DNA from: Tolypothrix brevis GSE-NOS-MK-07-07A
GTDB taxonomy: Bacteria > Cyanobacteriota > Cyanobacteriia > Cyanobacteriales > Nostocaceae
Length of the DNA: 64,000 bases
Direction of reading: 5' to 3'
NCBI GenBank assembly: GCA_019358985.1
Contig: JAHHIJ010000004.1
Coordinates: forward strand, 186,001 to 250,000
The notes under the pieces are model-generated. The model saw nothing but the letters and a program-made list of their open reading frames with translations, was not told the origin of the DNA and ran no database searches. Shown piece by piece: positions 1 to 8,382 of this stretch. A program made the translations under genes and the position numbers. How positions within the stretch are numbered: position 1 is the first letter of the stretch; each line of letters starts with the position of its first letter.

Positions 1-2
1 AC

Positions 3-2339
3 TGGCTTGACCAAATTAAACTGCAAGACCGCACCAAAGTTGGTGATAAAGCCTTTCACTTGGGCAGAATTATGCAGCGTGGCTACCCGGTGAAGCCTGG
101 TTTTATAGTGGGTGCAGAAGTGTTGCGGCAATTTCTGGAAACTCTCAATAGTTCAGAGGCTTTAGTTGCTGATTTGCCTTATTCTTCATTACACCTAGAT
201 GTGAATAATTGGCGTCAACTGCAACAGGTGGCTAGTCATTTACATCAGGAAATTATCGCGGCAACTGTACCATCAAAGTGGGTGAATAAAATTCTGGAAG
301 CAGCTAAGGAATGGAAAACTGCGTGTTTAATTTTTCGACCTAGTTTGGCGATACCGACTGCAACGCATGGAGTTGGGAATATATCTGGGTTGTTGGAGTC
401 GCAAATTTGCCGTTGTGAATATGAAGCGATCGCTTTGGCATTAAAATACACTTGGAGCCAATTATTTCGTGCCAAAAGTTTACTATATTGGCAACGTTTA
501 GGAATTGACCTGCGACAAATTAATTTAGCAGTTTTGGTGCAACCAATTGAAAATGCACTCGCTAGCGGTTTACTCAATTCCAACTCAAGAGGATGGGATA
601 TTGAAGCAACTTGGGGATTGGGAATATCACTGCAACAGGGCGAAGTTCAGCCCGATGTATACTACATTCAACGGGAAATTGGCGTTATTAAAGAACAGCA
701 ACTGGGCAATAAAATGCTTGCTTATGGTCTTAATGCACCTACAGATTCTTTGGCGCTAGATAATACTTGTTTGGTGACACATTTGCTTGAGTCATCTCAA
801 CAAAAACAGTACGCTTTACAAGAAGAATATTTACAACAATTAATTGAACTGGCGAATTTACTTGAAAATGAACTTGGTAGAAATTATACCGTTGAGTGGA
901 CTATCTCTGAGGAATTTCCAACCCCAAAGCTTTATCTGATAAAAGTTAGCGCTCCTCAATTTGCGGTTTCCAACACACACTTACTCAAGGGAATAGGAGC
1001 GGGTACGGGACGTGTGACAGCGACAGCTTATGTGGTAAACTCCCTTTCATCACCAGAACAACTACCTAAAGGGGTGATTTTGGTTGCACAAGCGATCGCT
1101 CCTGATTGGCTACCGTTATTGCAACAAGTCATCGGTATTATCACAGAGAAAGGAGGATTGACTAGTCATGCGGCAATTCTTGCTAGAGAGTTGGGTATCC
1201 CAGCTGTAGTCAGCGCAAAAGATGCTACCACTTTAATTAAAACAGGCGATCGCCTACTTTTGGATGGTGACAGGGGAGAAGTTTATCGCGTCAGAAAAGA
1301 TGATGCGGAAAGTCAGGAAGTCCCCCTTATTACCCAAGCGGCACCAAAGCACAAAGCGCAACAGTCTCAACTGGGCAACTTCAGAACGGAACCTTTTGTC
1401 TCTGATTCCCCTATTTTTTTATCACCGCATCTACCCATGATTGCTACACAGTTGCTGGTTAATTTAAGTCAGCCCAGCCTGATAGAGCAGGTGCAAAGTT
1501 TGCCTCTAGATGGGGTAGGATTGTTACGCTCAGAATTGATGGTATTAACAATACTCGAAGGACAACATCCTAGTAGTTGGCTTTCTAGCGGACGTAAGGC
1601 ACAATTATTAGAGCTATGGTCTGAGCAGATAATGCAGTTTGTTCGTGCGTTTGCACCACGACCAGTTTTTTATCGTTCTTTAGATTGGCGATCGCACGAA
1701 TTGACATCATTTAGTCATTATATACCATCTTCGCAACAGTCGATGTTAGGTGAACGTGGCACTTTTGCTTATTTGCAAAGTTCCGCAGTTTTTGAGTTGG
1801 AACTTGAAGCAATAGCGGCAATACAGCAAGCAGACTACAACAATATTCATTTAATATTGCCTTTTGTTCGCACTGTGGAAGAGTTTTCTTTTTGTCGTCA
1901 AAAAGTTGAGTCAGCCGGCTTAACTCAAAAGCCACAATTTCAACTCTGGATTATGGCAGAAGTGCCAAGTGTGCTATTTTTATTACCAGAATATGTGAAA
2001 GCAGGTGTACAAGGAATTTCCATTGGGACAAATGACCTAACTCAACTACTGTTAGGAGTAGATAGAGAACTTGGAGAGTTAGCGTCTTCATTTGATGAAC
2101 GACATCCAGCGGTGATGAGAGCTGTAGCTCAACTAATTTCAATGGCAAAATCTGCCGGGATTCCTTGCTCAATTTGCGGACAAGCACCAGCGCTGTATCC
2201 AGAAATTATTGATAAGTTGGTAGAATGGGGGATTACGTCTATATCTGTGGAACCAGAAGCGGTATCGAGGACATATCAGGCGATCGCTCGTGCCGAACAA
2301 AAAATAATTTTAGAAGCAGCACGGCAAAAACTTTATTAA
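3..2339 (+). CDS. PEP synthase-like PEP-utilising enzyme (5' end outside window)
   Basis: The reading frame is open from base 3, and the residues before the first in-frame TTG (base 60) already match the family, including VGDKAFHLG and MQRGYPVKPGF. The true start therefore lies upstream and the gene is truncated by the window. Domain order is that of pyruvate,water dikinase: an ATP-grasp-like N-terminal part, a swivelling phosphohistidine domain with GGLTSHAAILAREL (His codon at 1167), and a PEP-binding TIM barrel with LLRSELM, PFVRT, SIGTNDLTQ and SICGQAP (Cys codon at 2175). Catalytic His and Cys are present, so phosphoryl transfer between pyruvate and PEP is plausible. The N-terminal part is divergent: the usual VRSS motif reads FRPS and the glycine-rich loop is not canonical, so ATP use is uncertain. 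It could be a PEP-utilising paralogue rather than true PpsA. Confidence 0.8.
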   Translation, partial: WLDQIKLQDRTKVGDKAFHLGRIMQRGYPVKPGFIVGAEVLRQFLETLNSSEALVADLPYSSLHLDVNNWRQLQQVASHLHQEIIAATVPSKWVNKILEAAKEWKTACLIFRPSLAIPTATHGVGNISGLLESQICRCEYEAIALALKYTWSQLFRAKSLLYWQRLGIDLRQINLAVLVQPIENALASGLLNSNSRGWDIEATWGLGISLQQGEVQPDVYYIQREIGVIKEQQLGNKMLAYGLNAPTDSLALDNTCLVTHLLESSQQKQYALQEEYLQQLIELANLLENELGRNYTVEWTISEEFPTPKLYLIKVSAPQFAVSNTHLLKGIGAGTGRVTATAYVVNSLSSPEQLPKGVILVAQAIAPDWLPLLQQVIGIITEKGGLTSHAAILARELGIPAVVSAKDATTLIKTGDRLLLDGDRGEVYRVRKDDAESQEVPLITQAAPKHKAQQSQLGNFRTEPFVSDSPIFLSPHLPMIATQLLVNLSQPSLIEQVQSLPLDGVGLLRSELMVLTILEGQHPSSWLSSGRKAQLLELWSEQIMQFVRAFAPRPVFYRSLDWRSHELTSFSHYIPSSQQSMLGERGTFAYLQSSAVFELELEAIAAIQQADYNNIHLILPFVRTVEEFSFCRQKVESAGLTQKPQFQLWIMAEVPSVLFLLPEYVKAGVQGISIGTNDLTQLLLGVDRELGELASSFDERHPAVMRAVAQLISMAKSAGIPCSICGQAPALYPEIIDKLVEWGITSISVEPEAVSRTYQAIARAEQKIILEAARQKLY

Positions 2340-2390
2340 TTAGGAGGTGCCGGAACATCTGTATGTAATGGTAAATTATTGAATAACACT

Positions 2391-2503
2391 ATACATCTCC
2401 AGATTAATACGTAGAGACGTAGCAGTGCTACGTCTAATCCTGCTACGTCTAATCAAGGGTTTCGGGCAATGCATAATTAGTTTCTACCAGATATCTACTA
2501 CAT
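2391..2503. mobile_element. Miniature element copy (family M1) carrying a TAGCA palindrome
   Basis: From left to right this stretch holds ACATCTCC, a GTAGAGACG arm, the palindrome AGACGTAGCAGTGCTACGTC at 2415, a second half copy at 2441, then AATCAAGGGTTTCGGGCAA and CATAATTAG. The same order of blocks is found near 7359, 24317, 41776 and 62721. No coding capacity. It lies between the PEP-synthase-like gene and the convergent DUF1361 gene and could also act as a hairpin terminator. Confidence 0.6.
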
Positions 2504-2518
2504 GGGAAAATTGCCGTT

Positions 2519-3205
2519 CTAGATGTTCTCTGCTGCATCTTTCTTTTGAGATGATTGTGACTTAATGCCTACCTTATTCTCCGGTTGCCTAAGAAAACTC
2601 AAAATCACTCGTTTCATCATCCAGTGCAAGGCTGTTAGTACAACAAAAGTGATGGTGATAATCACCAAAGGCTGTTTACCAAGAATTTCTTCTACACCTT
2701 TGGTGATTATGGCATCAGGTTGCGTAATAAAATCCCAACTATTGAAACGCAAAAACCGTCCCCAATAAATACCAACAGCATTGAAAGCATGGGTAATTAA
2801 CTCAACCCCCAAAATCCACTGGCTTTTGCCAATGCGATGTAAGTAGTAACCCCAATTAATTAAAGATATTACATAAGCTCCAAATCCAGCCGAAATCACC
2901 ACCAAATACACCGGAATGATGATTAATGTAATCATCCATATCGATGGAACTCTACGGATATCATCTATTAGGTGAATGACATCAGTTAATAAATAAGGTG
3001 CATTCGGTAAAAAAGCGAAGAACACCAGGAAGCCAAACCACCAAACCCAGGAACGTCCGCGACGAGTGCGAAACAACCAAACACTCAAAGCCAAAGGTAT
3101 AAAAGCCAGAAATAAGTTCCAAGTCATCCAACCCACATTTCTTTGCAAGACTTGCATGACTATGGGTAATAATTCAGAAAGACGTTCTTTCATATGCATT
3201 TCCAA
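2519..3205 (-). CDS. DUF1361 integral membrane protein
   Basis: This 228-residue protein is almost entirely hydrophobic, with about six predicted membrane spans. The segment between the second and third spans has the signature of DUF1361 proteins: LPNAPYLLTDVIHL followed by a charged loop (DDIRR). A basic tail (about 25 residues after the last span) is probably cytoplasmic. No catalytic motif is visible and the function of the family is not established. The start ATG at 3205 was kept, but a second ATG three codons further on (MHMKERL) is equally possible. It is convergent with the upstream PEP-synthase-like gene and has no obvious operon partner. Confidence 0.75.
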   Translation of the reverse strand: MEMHMKERLSELLPIVMQVLQRNVGWMTWNLFLAFIPLALSVWLFRTRRGRSWVWWFGFLVFFAFLPNAPYLLTDVIHLIDDIRRVPSIWMITLIIIPVYLVVISAGFGAYVISLINWGYYLHRIGKSQWILGVELITHAFNAVGIYWGRFLRFNSWDFITQPDAIITKGVEEILGKQPLVIITITFVVLTALHWMMKRVILSFLRQPENKVGIKSQSSQKKDAAENI

Positions 3206-3298
3206 AAAATTGGTCTGATTGACACTATTTTAATGGGTGCAATTAGCTGGTGTGTCATTTTTCTTCCCAAATCGGGGAAAGGGAAATAAAAACAAGAC

Positions 3299-3327
3299 GT
3301 AGAGACGTAGCAGTGCTACGTCTCTAC
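3299..3327. repeat. 29-bp perfect palindrome, GTAGAGACG...CGTCTCTAC type
   Basis: The symmetric form of the window's commonest small palindrome: both flanks are GTAGAG/CTCTAC around ACGTAGCA-G-TGCTACGT. It sits between the starts and ends of two minus-strand genes and could act as an RNA hairpin. Confidence 0.8.
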
Positions 3328-3359
3328 ATTTTCACACCCATGTCCATTGCCCAATTCCC

Positions 3360-4535
3360 CTAACGCAGCAGCACTCGACTGCGGGGACCAATAGTTTGCT
3401 TGGATGCAGATGTTTTTGTCGCGCAATTTACATCTTTGCGCGAACAAATACTTGAGGCAAGACTTAAAGGATTTCCTACCGAAGAATTACCGTTACTGAA
3501 TTCTACATTGGGTTCAGCGGAGGGTGAGGGAGAATTTGACGAAGTTGTAATTTCTTTTGGTATCGACGATATAATCTCACTACCAATATCACCAGCATTA
3601 ATCGGTGTAACACTAGCAACATCAATTGGTGTAACACTAGCAACATCAATTGGTGTAACACTACCAACATCAATTGGTGTACCACCACCAGCAGCAATTG
3701 GTATAACACCACCAGCAGCAATCGGTATAACACCACCAACATCGATTGGTGTAACACTACCAGCATCACTACGGGGAGCGATGGGAATTGCACCTGCGGG
3801 AATAGTGATGAACAACTTTATCAGAGGTGCATTAGTCACTTTCAAGGAGGTGACGGTTGGTTTACCTGGTATATCCGACTTGAAATCAAAGACTGTAGGG
3901 GTAGTACTACCATTACTTTGGCTATATCGGGGTCCTTGTCCAGTTACTCTAAAAGTACCTTGATACCGCTGTCCCGTTTTTGGATCGGTGACAATGCCAG
4001 TGTAAAGTGCTTTTTTTAACCCAAACTCATCTTGAACCACAGCTTCAAATTTGGTTCCGGGCAATTTTCCTTGATAATTATAGGATGTCAAGTCACCCTT
4101 TGAAAGTGCTGGCGAAGTCAGCAAGCCATCAAATGAGACAACCGGAATGCCTTTAAAGTCAACGAAGTAATGCAGACTGCCATCGGCACGGGTTTGTACT
4201 TTCACATAGTTAGAGGTATATAAAGGTACTCCCTGGCGGGAATAAGTACCCTTGGAATTTGTATCTACACGAGTAACCACCCGGTTGAAGTTGGGATTAA
4301 ATTTGGGAAGTTGGATATTACCTGATAAAATACCAGTGCTTTGAATTGTGATTTGAGCGATCGCACTTTCTGCCCCAAAACCGATAATGGCTGCGGCTAT
4401 GCTGCTAGTAATAACTAGTACCCCACTAAATGTAGTAAGGACTTTAGTCCTTGATTTGAGCGCTTCAGCGCTCACTACGAAACTCTTAACTTGGGAGTTG
4501 GATTTTGTTATAATTGCTGATGATTTTAATTGCAT
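3360..4535 (-). CDS. Secreted protein with C-terminal octapeptide repeats
   Basis: Not assigned to a named family. The 391-residue protein has an export signal with an unusually long leader: the hydrophobic core (about residues 37-56) is preceded by roughly 35 residues and followed by ESAIA, a plausible signal-peptidase site. The mature part contains a conserved-looking globular region (about 60-240, ending near a PIKLFITIPAGAIPI segment), then seven tandem octapeptides of the TPIDVGSV/IPIAAGGV type, then a Ser/Asn-rich tail. The leader contains a dispersed hairpin repeat (4432-4478), translated as VVSAEALKSRTKVLTT. The gene is preceded by 150 bp without a gene; no operon partner. Function unknown; an extracellular or periplasmic structural role is only an inference. 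Confidence 0.7.
   Translation of the reverse strand: MQLKSSAIITKSNSQVKSFVVSAEALKSRTKVLTTFSGVLVITSSIAAAIIGFGAESAIAQITIQSTGILSGNIQLPKFNPNFNRVVTRVDTNSKGTYSRQGVPLYTSNYVKVQTRADGSLHYFVDFKGIPVVSFDGLLTSPALSKGDLTSYNYQGKLPGTKFEAVVQDEFGLKKALYTGIVTDPKTGQRYQGTFRVTGQGPRYSQSNGSTTPTVFDFKSDIPGKPTVTSLKVTNAPLIKLFITIPAGAIPIAPRSDAGSVTPIDVGGVIPIAAGGVIPIAAGGGTPIDVGSVTPIDVASVTPIDVASVTPINAGDIGSEIISSIPKEITTSSNSPSPSAEPNVEFSNGNSSVGNPLSLASSICSRKDVNCATKTSASKQTIGPRSRVLLR
3601..3768. repeat. Seven tandem 24-bp units inside a secreted-protein gene
   Basis: Units start at 3601, 3625, 3649, 3673, 3697, 3721 and 3745. Each reads approximately AT(T/C)GGTGTAACAC followed by TA(G/C)CAACATCA, and each encodes one octapeptide on the minus strand. 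Units 1-3 are nearly identical, while units 4-6 carry shared changes (ACCACCAGCAGCA), which suggests stepwise duplication. Being a multiple of 3, the array can change length without frameshift. Confidence 0.9.
4432..4478. repeat. 47-bp double-hairpin repeat (GTAGT...ACTAC) within a coding region
   Basis: Inverted ends GTAGT and ACTAC enclose two palindromes, AAGGACTTTAGTCCTT and GAGCGCTTCAGCGCTC. A repeat of the same design and the same 47-bp length is intergenic at 30515-30561, and a 57-bp version is at 19197-19253. Here it is read in frame as residues 20-35 of the 391-residue secreted protein, just before its hydrophobic signal core. Confidence 0.8.
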
Positions 4536-4685
4536 TGAAAACTTCCTTAATTAATATGAAAAAAAAATCACGCATGTTTTTATAGCAGGGGAATATCTGC
4601 TGAAAATTGCGTGATTAAAATGAACCTGAACTGACTACAACCGTATGCAACTAGTGCATTTATTTACATTTACATCCGTAGAAAA

Positions 4686-6557
4686 TTAAAACCGGAATGT
4701 TGCTCTTAATGCCCCAATTAGCAAGGGAGTGTTAGCCGCGTTGTGATCTGGATTGAAAATCACAAAGACACCCGGAGTGAGAGAGAGGTTGTCATTGAGT
4801 TGAGCGCGATAAAAAAGTTCTACGTGCAGTGATGTGTCGTCGCGTCCACCCGCTGTACCTCCTTCAGAAAAGTTGGGAAAATTGAATCCTTCAGGTAAAG
4901 AACTAGAAGTAATTTTCGGGGGTTGTCCGACGAGAATGCCGCCCAAATTGCCGGAACGCAGTAAATTGGGAAAAGCAGCGAATACCATCCAGTTTGTAGT
5001 TTCCACGCTTCCAGAGAGATTCACTGGATTTGAGTGAGTCACACCTCCCCAACCGCCTAAGTTAAAATTGGGATTAATGCGCCATGCGACGGTAGCGCCG
5101 ACAGCATGGGTATCAAAAGCTGTCGCAGGTGCAAAAGGGGAAATTAACTGAGCATCGCCGATACCGGTTCCTAGTAAGCCATCGGGGGAGTGGGAGAAAA
5201 GATAATGCAACCCGACATCGATGTTATTGGTGGGTGCTACGGTTAGTTGAGCGCCGGCGGTATATCTGCCGCCAAAAAGTCCGCCAACTTGGATATCACC
5301 GGGAAAACTAGGAATTTCGGCACTATAAACGCCTTGTAAACTGAGGCGATCGCTTATTTGCCAGTCAAAGCCAACACCCCCAGTACCGTTACCAATTGCC
5401 AAAATCGGGTTACGCTGACCTAATAAAGAAATTGCTCCCTCTCCATTGCCTTCTAAAGGATTAATACCGCGAAAGGTGTTACTAGGATTAACACCCACCG
5501 TACCGATAATAATTCCCAAGTTGTCTGAAAACGGAAATCGATAAGATAAATCACTGATATATAAATCGTTATTTGTATTTGACTCAAAACCCAACCGTCC
5601 CATATTGTTAAATACTGAAGACGCAGAAGAATTTAAATTTCCCGAACTCAGCCCAGTTAGCAGTAAATCTTGCCCTGTAAAGGAAGTCGCGAGGGTTAGT
5701 TGCACGCTATTAGCAAAACTCAGATTCGTTTCTGCCTTGCGTTCTGGCACTTTATCCCTAGGAAACAAATCGACATCAGCGCTATTCGTTCCCTGGAGGC
5801 TAAATATAGCTTGCCCAAGTAGTCGCGTTGTCGTGGAAAACTGATTTGCTTGTACTTCGCTTGTGTGGCTTTCTAAATTGTCTACCCGCTGCTCAACTTG
5901 TTTTAACTCTCCTTGAAACTCAGTTTGCAAGCGTTGCAACGCGATTAAATCCTCATCTTTAACAGTATTAGCCGTATTGTTAGTTATTAATTTATTAATC
6001 TGCTCCAGACAAGCGTTTAAACCCGCTGCAAATTCATAACGATTGATAGCGGTGTTGCCTAGATAAGTCCTATTTGAATATCCAGCAATGCAGCCATAGC
6101 GTTCTACCAGAGATTGCAAAGCTCCAAAAGCCCAATCTGAAGGTTGCACATCGTCCAGTTGTGATACCGATGTGACTTGAGACATTTGGGGAGAGGGAGG
6201 GAGTGGGGGAGCAGGGGGAGAGGGGGAGGCAGGGGGAGAGGGGGAGAGGGGGAGAGGGGGAGATGGGGAGGCAGGGGGAGCAGGGGAGGCAGAGGAAGAA
6301 ATTCCCCCAAGTCTCCTTGTCTCCTTGTCTCCTTGTCTCCTTGGTTTTAGCCCTGACTGGACGGTTTGGAGACTTGCATCTGGTTGTATCAATTCAGGTG
6401 GTGTGATTTGGGTCAGTGGAACAATTTTCATTGCCTGACTGTGTTTTGACTGCTGTATCACATTATCTGACTCAACTAATGGCTGTTCAGGTAATTTTGG
6501 CGGAAATGCTTGCCCAGTAGTTAACACGCCTGCCATCAGCAGACCGATATCGCTCAT
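4686..6557 (-). CDS. SLH-domain OprB-type outer-membrane porin
   Basis: The layout matches cyanobacterial SomA/SomB-like porins: a short hydrophobic N-terminus (IGLLMAGVLTTGQA), an SLH domain (VSQLDDVQPSDWAF through NRYEFAAGLNACLEQI, about residues 128-190) that anchors to the cell wall, a coiled coil (about 200-235, ending ANQFSTTTRL), and a beta-barrel of the OprB/carbohydrate-selective type to the C-terminal FRF. It is likely an outer-membrane channel for small solutes or ions. The ATG at 6557 is the only start after an in-frame stop seven bases upstream; the signal peptide has almost no positive residues, which is unusual. Between the signal and SLH domain lies a proline/serine-rich insert (about 72-124) encoded by low-complexity repeat DNA that also occurs intergenically. 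Confidence 0.85.
   Translation of the reverse strand: MSDIGLLMAGVLTTGQAFPPKLPEQPLVESDNVIQQSKHSQAMKIVPLTQITPPELIQPDASLQTVQSGLKPRRQGDKETRRLGGISSSASPAPPASPSPPLPLSPSPPASPSPPAPPLPPSPQMSQVTSVSQLDDVQPSDWAFGALQSLVERYGCIAGYSNRTYLGNTAINRYEFAAGLNACLEQINKLITNNTANTVKDEDLIALQRLQTEFQGELKQVEQRVDNLESHTSEVQANQFSTTTRLLGQAIFSLQGTNSADVDLFPRDKVPERKAETNLSFANSVQLTLATSFTGQDLLLTGLSSGNLNSSASSVFNNMGRLGFESNTNNDLYISDLSYRFPFSDNLGIIIGTVGVNPSNTFRGINPLEGNGEGAISLLGQRNPILAIGNGTGGVGFDWQISDRLSLQGVYSAEIPSFPGDIQVGGLFGGRYTAGAQLTVAPTNNIDVGLHYLFSHSPDGLLGTGIGDAQLISPFAPATAFDTHAVGATVAWRINPNFNLGGWGGVTHSNPVNLSGSVETTNWMVFAAFPNLLRSGNLGGILVGQPPKITSSSLPEGFNFPNFSEGGTAGGRDDTSLHVELFYRAQLNDNLSLTPGVFVIFNPDHNAANTPLLIGALRATFRF
6187..6342. repeat. Purine-rich and CTCCTTGT tandem repeats inside the porin gene
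   Basis: Plus-strand bases 6187-6290 are a degenerate GGGGAG-type array and 6312-6342 are about four copies of CTCCTTGT. Read on the minus strand they give the RRQGDKETRRLGG stretch and a long Pro/Ser run of the porin. A similar G-rich tract lies intergenically at 40735-40820, which supports the view that this is an intergenic-type repeat now inside a gene. Confidence 0.8.
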
Positions 6558-6742
6558 TGTATTTCACTTTACTAACACCAATATTTCTCTTGACAGAAAA
6601 AATGATGTCTTTCAGGAATATTTCGTACTTAGACGTAATAAAATTTACTAGTAAGTGAATATGCTAACTGCTTTTTTGCCATTACCTATTAGCCTTTTCC
6701 CCTCTTAAAAAACCTTTCCCCTTTCCCCCTTCCCCCTCTTTT

Positions 6743-7225
6743 TCATTCCGGTTGGCTACAGTACTTTTTCACCTCAGTTTCTAAAGCATCAGACTGTTTA
6801 GCCGTGGTTGCGGCAGATGTCAATGCGCTATCGATATCAACTCTAGCTTTTTGTATTCTTTCCCTACCAGATTGAGAGGCTTTTGCTGTTTTAGCTGAAC
6901 CAAGAGCCTTGCCTGCTTTGATTATCTGTTTGCCGAGAGTGTCAAAGACTTTGACAAATTTATCTTGAAATTTTTTCAGTTCCGGATCTGGCAGATTCAT
7001 TTCTTTGAGGGATTTGGTGACAGCTTCGAGATCAGCCGCTAGTTTCAAACTGGTTGTCACCTGCTGACCTTTATTTTTCTCAATCAGAGCATTTCCTTCA
7101 CTAACAGTCTTTATTAAGCGATCGCACTGAGCAACTTTGCTGTTATTGCAACCACTAAGCAACAAGGCGATGCTCAGACCAACAGGAATAATAACGATAC
7201 GTTTACGCCAAACCAACATTAACAC
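6743..7225 (-). CDS. Predicted lipoprotein, helical
   Basis: The 160-residue product has a positively charged N-terminus (WRKR), a hydrophobic stretch and the lipobox LLSG-Cys at about residue 26, so it should be lipid-anchored at the outer face of the cytoplasmic membrane or in the outer membrane. The rest (about 27-160) is charged and predicted alpha-helical, with one further Cys near the start (VAQCDRL) and one near the end (KKYCSQPE), which may form a disulfide. No named domain recognised; similar small lipoproteins occur in cyanobacteria. The coding strand matches the porin 185 bp downstream, but no operon signal is evident. Confidence 0.7.
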   Translation of the reverse strand: MLMLVWRKRIVIIPVGLSIALLLSGCNNSKVAQCDRLIKTVSEGNALIEKNKGQQVTTSLKLAADLEAVTKSLKEMNLPDPELKKFQDKFVKVFDTLGKQIIKAGKALGSAKTAKASQSGRERIQKARVDIDSALTSAATTAKQSDALETEVKKYCSQPE

Positions 7226-7551
7226 CCCACCAAGTTATTAAACCCAAATAATGATACCCAATGATTCTCTAATTTTTATTAGTTTTCCGGTGAATTTATG
7301 TGTTATGAGAGCAAGCAGGACAAGACGAGCCACATGAAAAGTAGGCATTTTTTTCTTATACGTTGCCTGAAACCCTTGATTAGACGTAGCATTGCTACGT
7401 CTCTACGTCTTTTCTACCAGGTGTCTAATGGGGAATTTCAGTAAAAATACCCCCCCATAGGATTGAATTATTAGACAATTCTCAGTTATTGTGGAATACT
7501 GCAATATTACTTAACCTAACTCGAAAAAGTCTTTAGATTACAGGAATAATT
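7226..7551. other. Gene-free region before cbiM, with an M1 miniature element
   Basis: This 326-bp gap separates the divergent lipoprotein and cbiM genes. An M1-family repeat occupies about 7359-7429: CGTTGCCTGAAACCCTTGAT, the palindrome at 7382-7402, CTCTACGTC, then GTGTCTAAT. A homopolymer CCCCCCC lies at 7452. The ribosome-binding site AGGA (7542-7545) precedes the GTG start of cbiM by six bases. I could not find a convincing B12 riboswitch box. Confidence 0.6.
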
Positions 7552-8286
7552 GTGTTTGCTTTTATTACATATTCAAGCTGGTTGCACTGCATAACTCAGC
7601 CGCACTTAGCCATGCACATCCCCGATGGCTTTCTGAATTTACCTGTGATCGCTGCCACATGGGTAATTGCCATCGGTTTAATTGCACTTTCCCTAAACAG
7701 AGCGCAGACAGAATACCAAGAACGAGCCGTACCCCTAATGGGTGTATGTGGGGCTTTTATCTTTGCAGCTCAAATGATCAATTTCCCTATTCCTGGAGGC
7801 ACTTCCGGACACCTTTTGGGGGGAACCCTGGCAGGTGCTTTGTTGGGTCCTTGGGCTGGCTCTTTGGTCATGGTGTCGGTGTTTATCGTCCAAGGTGTAA
7901 TTTTCCAAGATGGGGGCTTGACTGTGCTAGGCGCCAACATTTTTAATATGGGGTTGATTGGCACATTTGGTGGTTATTACTTATACAAGGCAATTCGGTT
8001 CACCATAGGTGGTAATAAATTGTCAGGAATGGTAATTGCTTCCTCTGTTGCAGCTTGGACAAGTGTAGTGGTTGCCTCTGTTGTGTGTGCTTTGGAACTA
8101 GCTATATCTGGAACAGTTCCGTTAACTGTGGCTTTGGCTGCGATGGCATCATGGCACGTACTAATCGGTATTGGTGAAGCAGCAATTACCGTAGTAGCTC
8201 TGTCGTTTATTTGGCGGACTCGACCGGATTTACTTTACGATCCACCGCGCAAGACGGTTGTTTCTCGTCCTGTGTCACGTTATTAA
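7552..8286 (+). CDS. cbiM: CbiM-type substrate-capture subunit of a cobalt/nickel ECF transporter
   Basis: CbiM/NikM is the membrane S-component that captures the metal for an energy-coupling-factor ABC importer. The signature MHIPDGFLNLP, whose first residues coordinate the metal in the family, starts at base 7612. It is preceded by 20 residues (MFAFITYSSWLHCITQPHLA) encoded from a GTG at 7552 that has a good ribosome-binding site (AGGA, six bases away), whereas no such site precedes 7612. Some CbiM proteins have a cleaved leader that exposes the Met-His end, so I chose 7552 and read the extension as a signal peptide. About six or seven membrane spans follow, with the conserved GGTSGHLLGG loop. 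First gene of cbiM-PDGLE-cbiQ-cbiO. Cobalt or nickel cannot be distinguished. Confidence 0.9.
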   Translation: MFAFITYSSWLHCITQPHLAMHIPDGFLNLPVIAATWVIAIGLIALSLNRAQTEYQERAVPLMGVCGAFIFAAQMINFPIPGGTSGHLLGGTLAGALLGPWAGSLVMVSVFIVQGVIFQDGGLTVLGANIFNMGLIGTFGGYYLYKAIRFTIGGNKLSGMVIASSVAAWTSVVVASVVCALELAISGTVPLTVALAAMASWHVLIGIGEAAITVVALSFIWRTRPDLLYDPPRKTVVSRPVSRY

Positions 8287-8382
8287 TAGGATTTCTACAT
8301 AACTCTTGTCTAAAGTCGTACAGCAAACGCTTTCCTTTGCGGACTAAAGTCGCAAAGTTTACCGCATACAGAGGATTTTTTC

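Noticed and set aside
3400-3963. 187-residue plus-strand frame with Thr/Val repeats
   Set aside because: Antisense shadow of the octapeptide-coding array in the secreted-protein gene; its repeats result from the 24-bp unit.
7226-7551. Possible cobalamin riboswitch before cbiM
   Set aside because: GACGAGCCACATG at 7326 is the only sequence that looks a little like the B12 box, but the surrounding conserved residues and the kissing-loop partners are absent, and the region is partly occupied by a miniature element.
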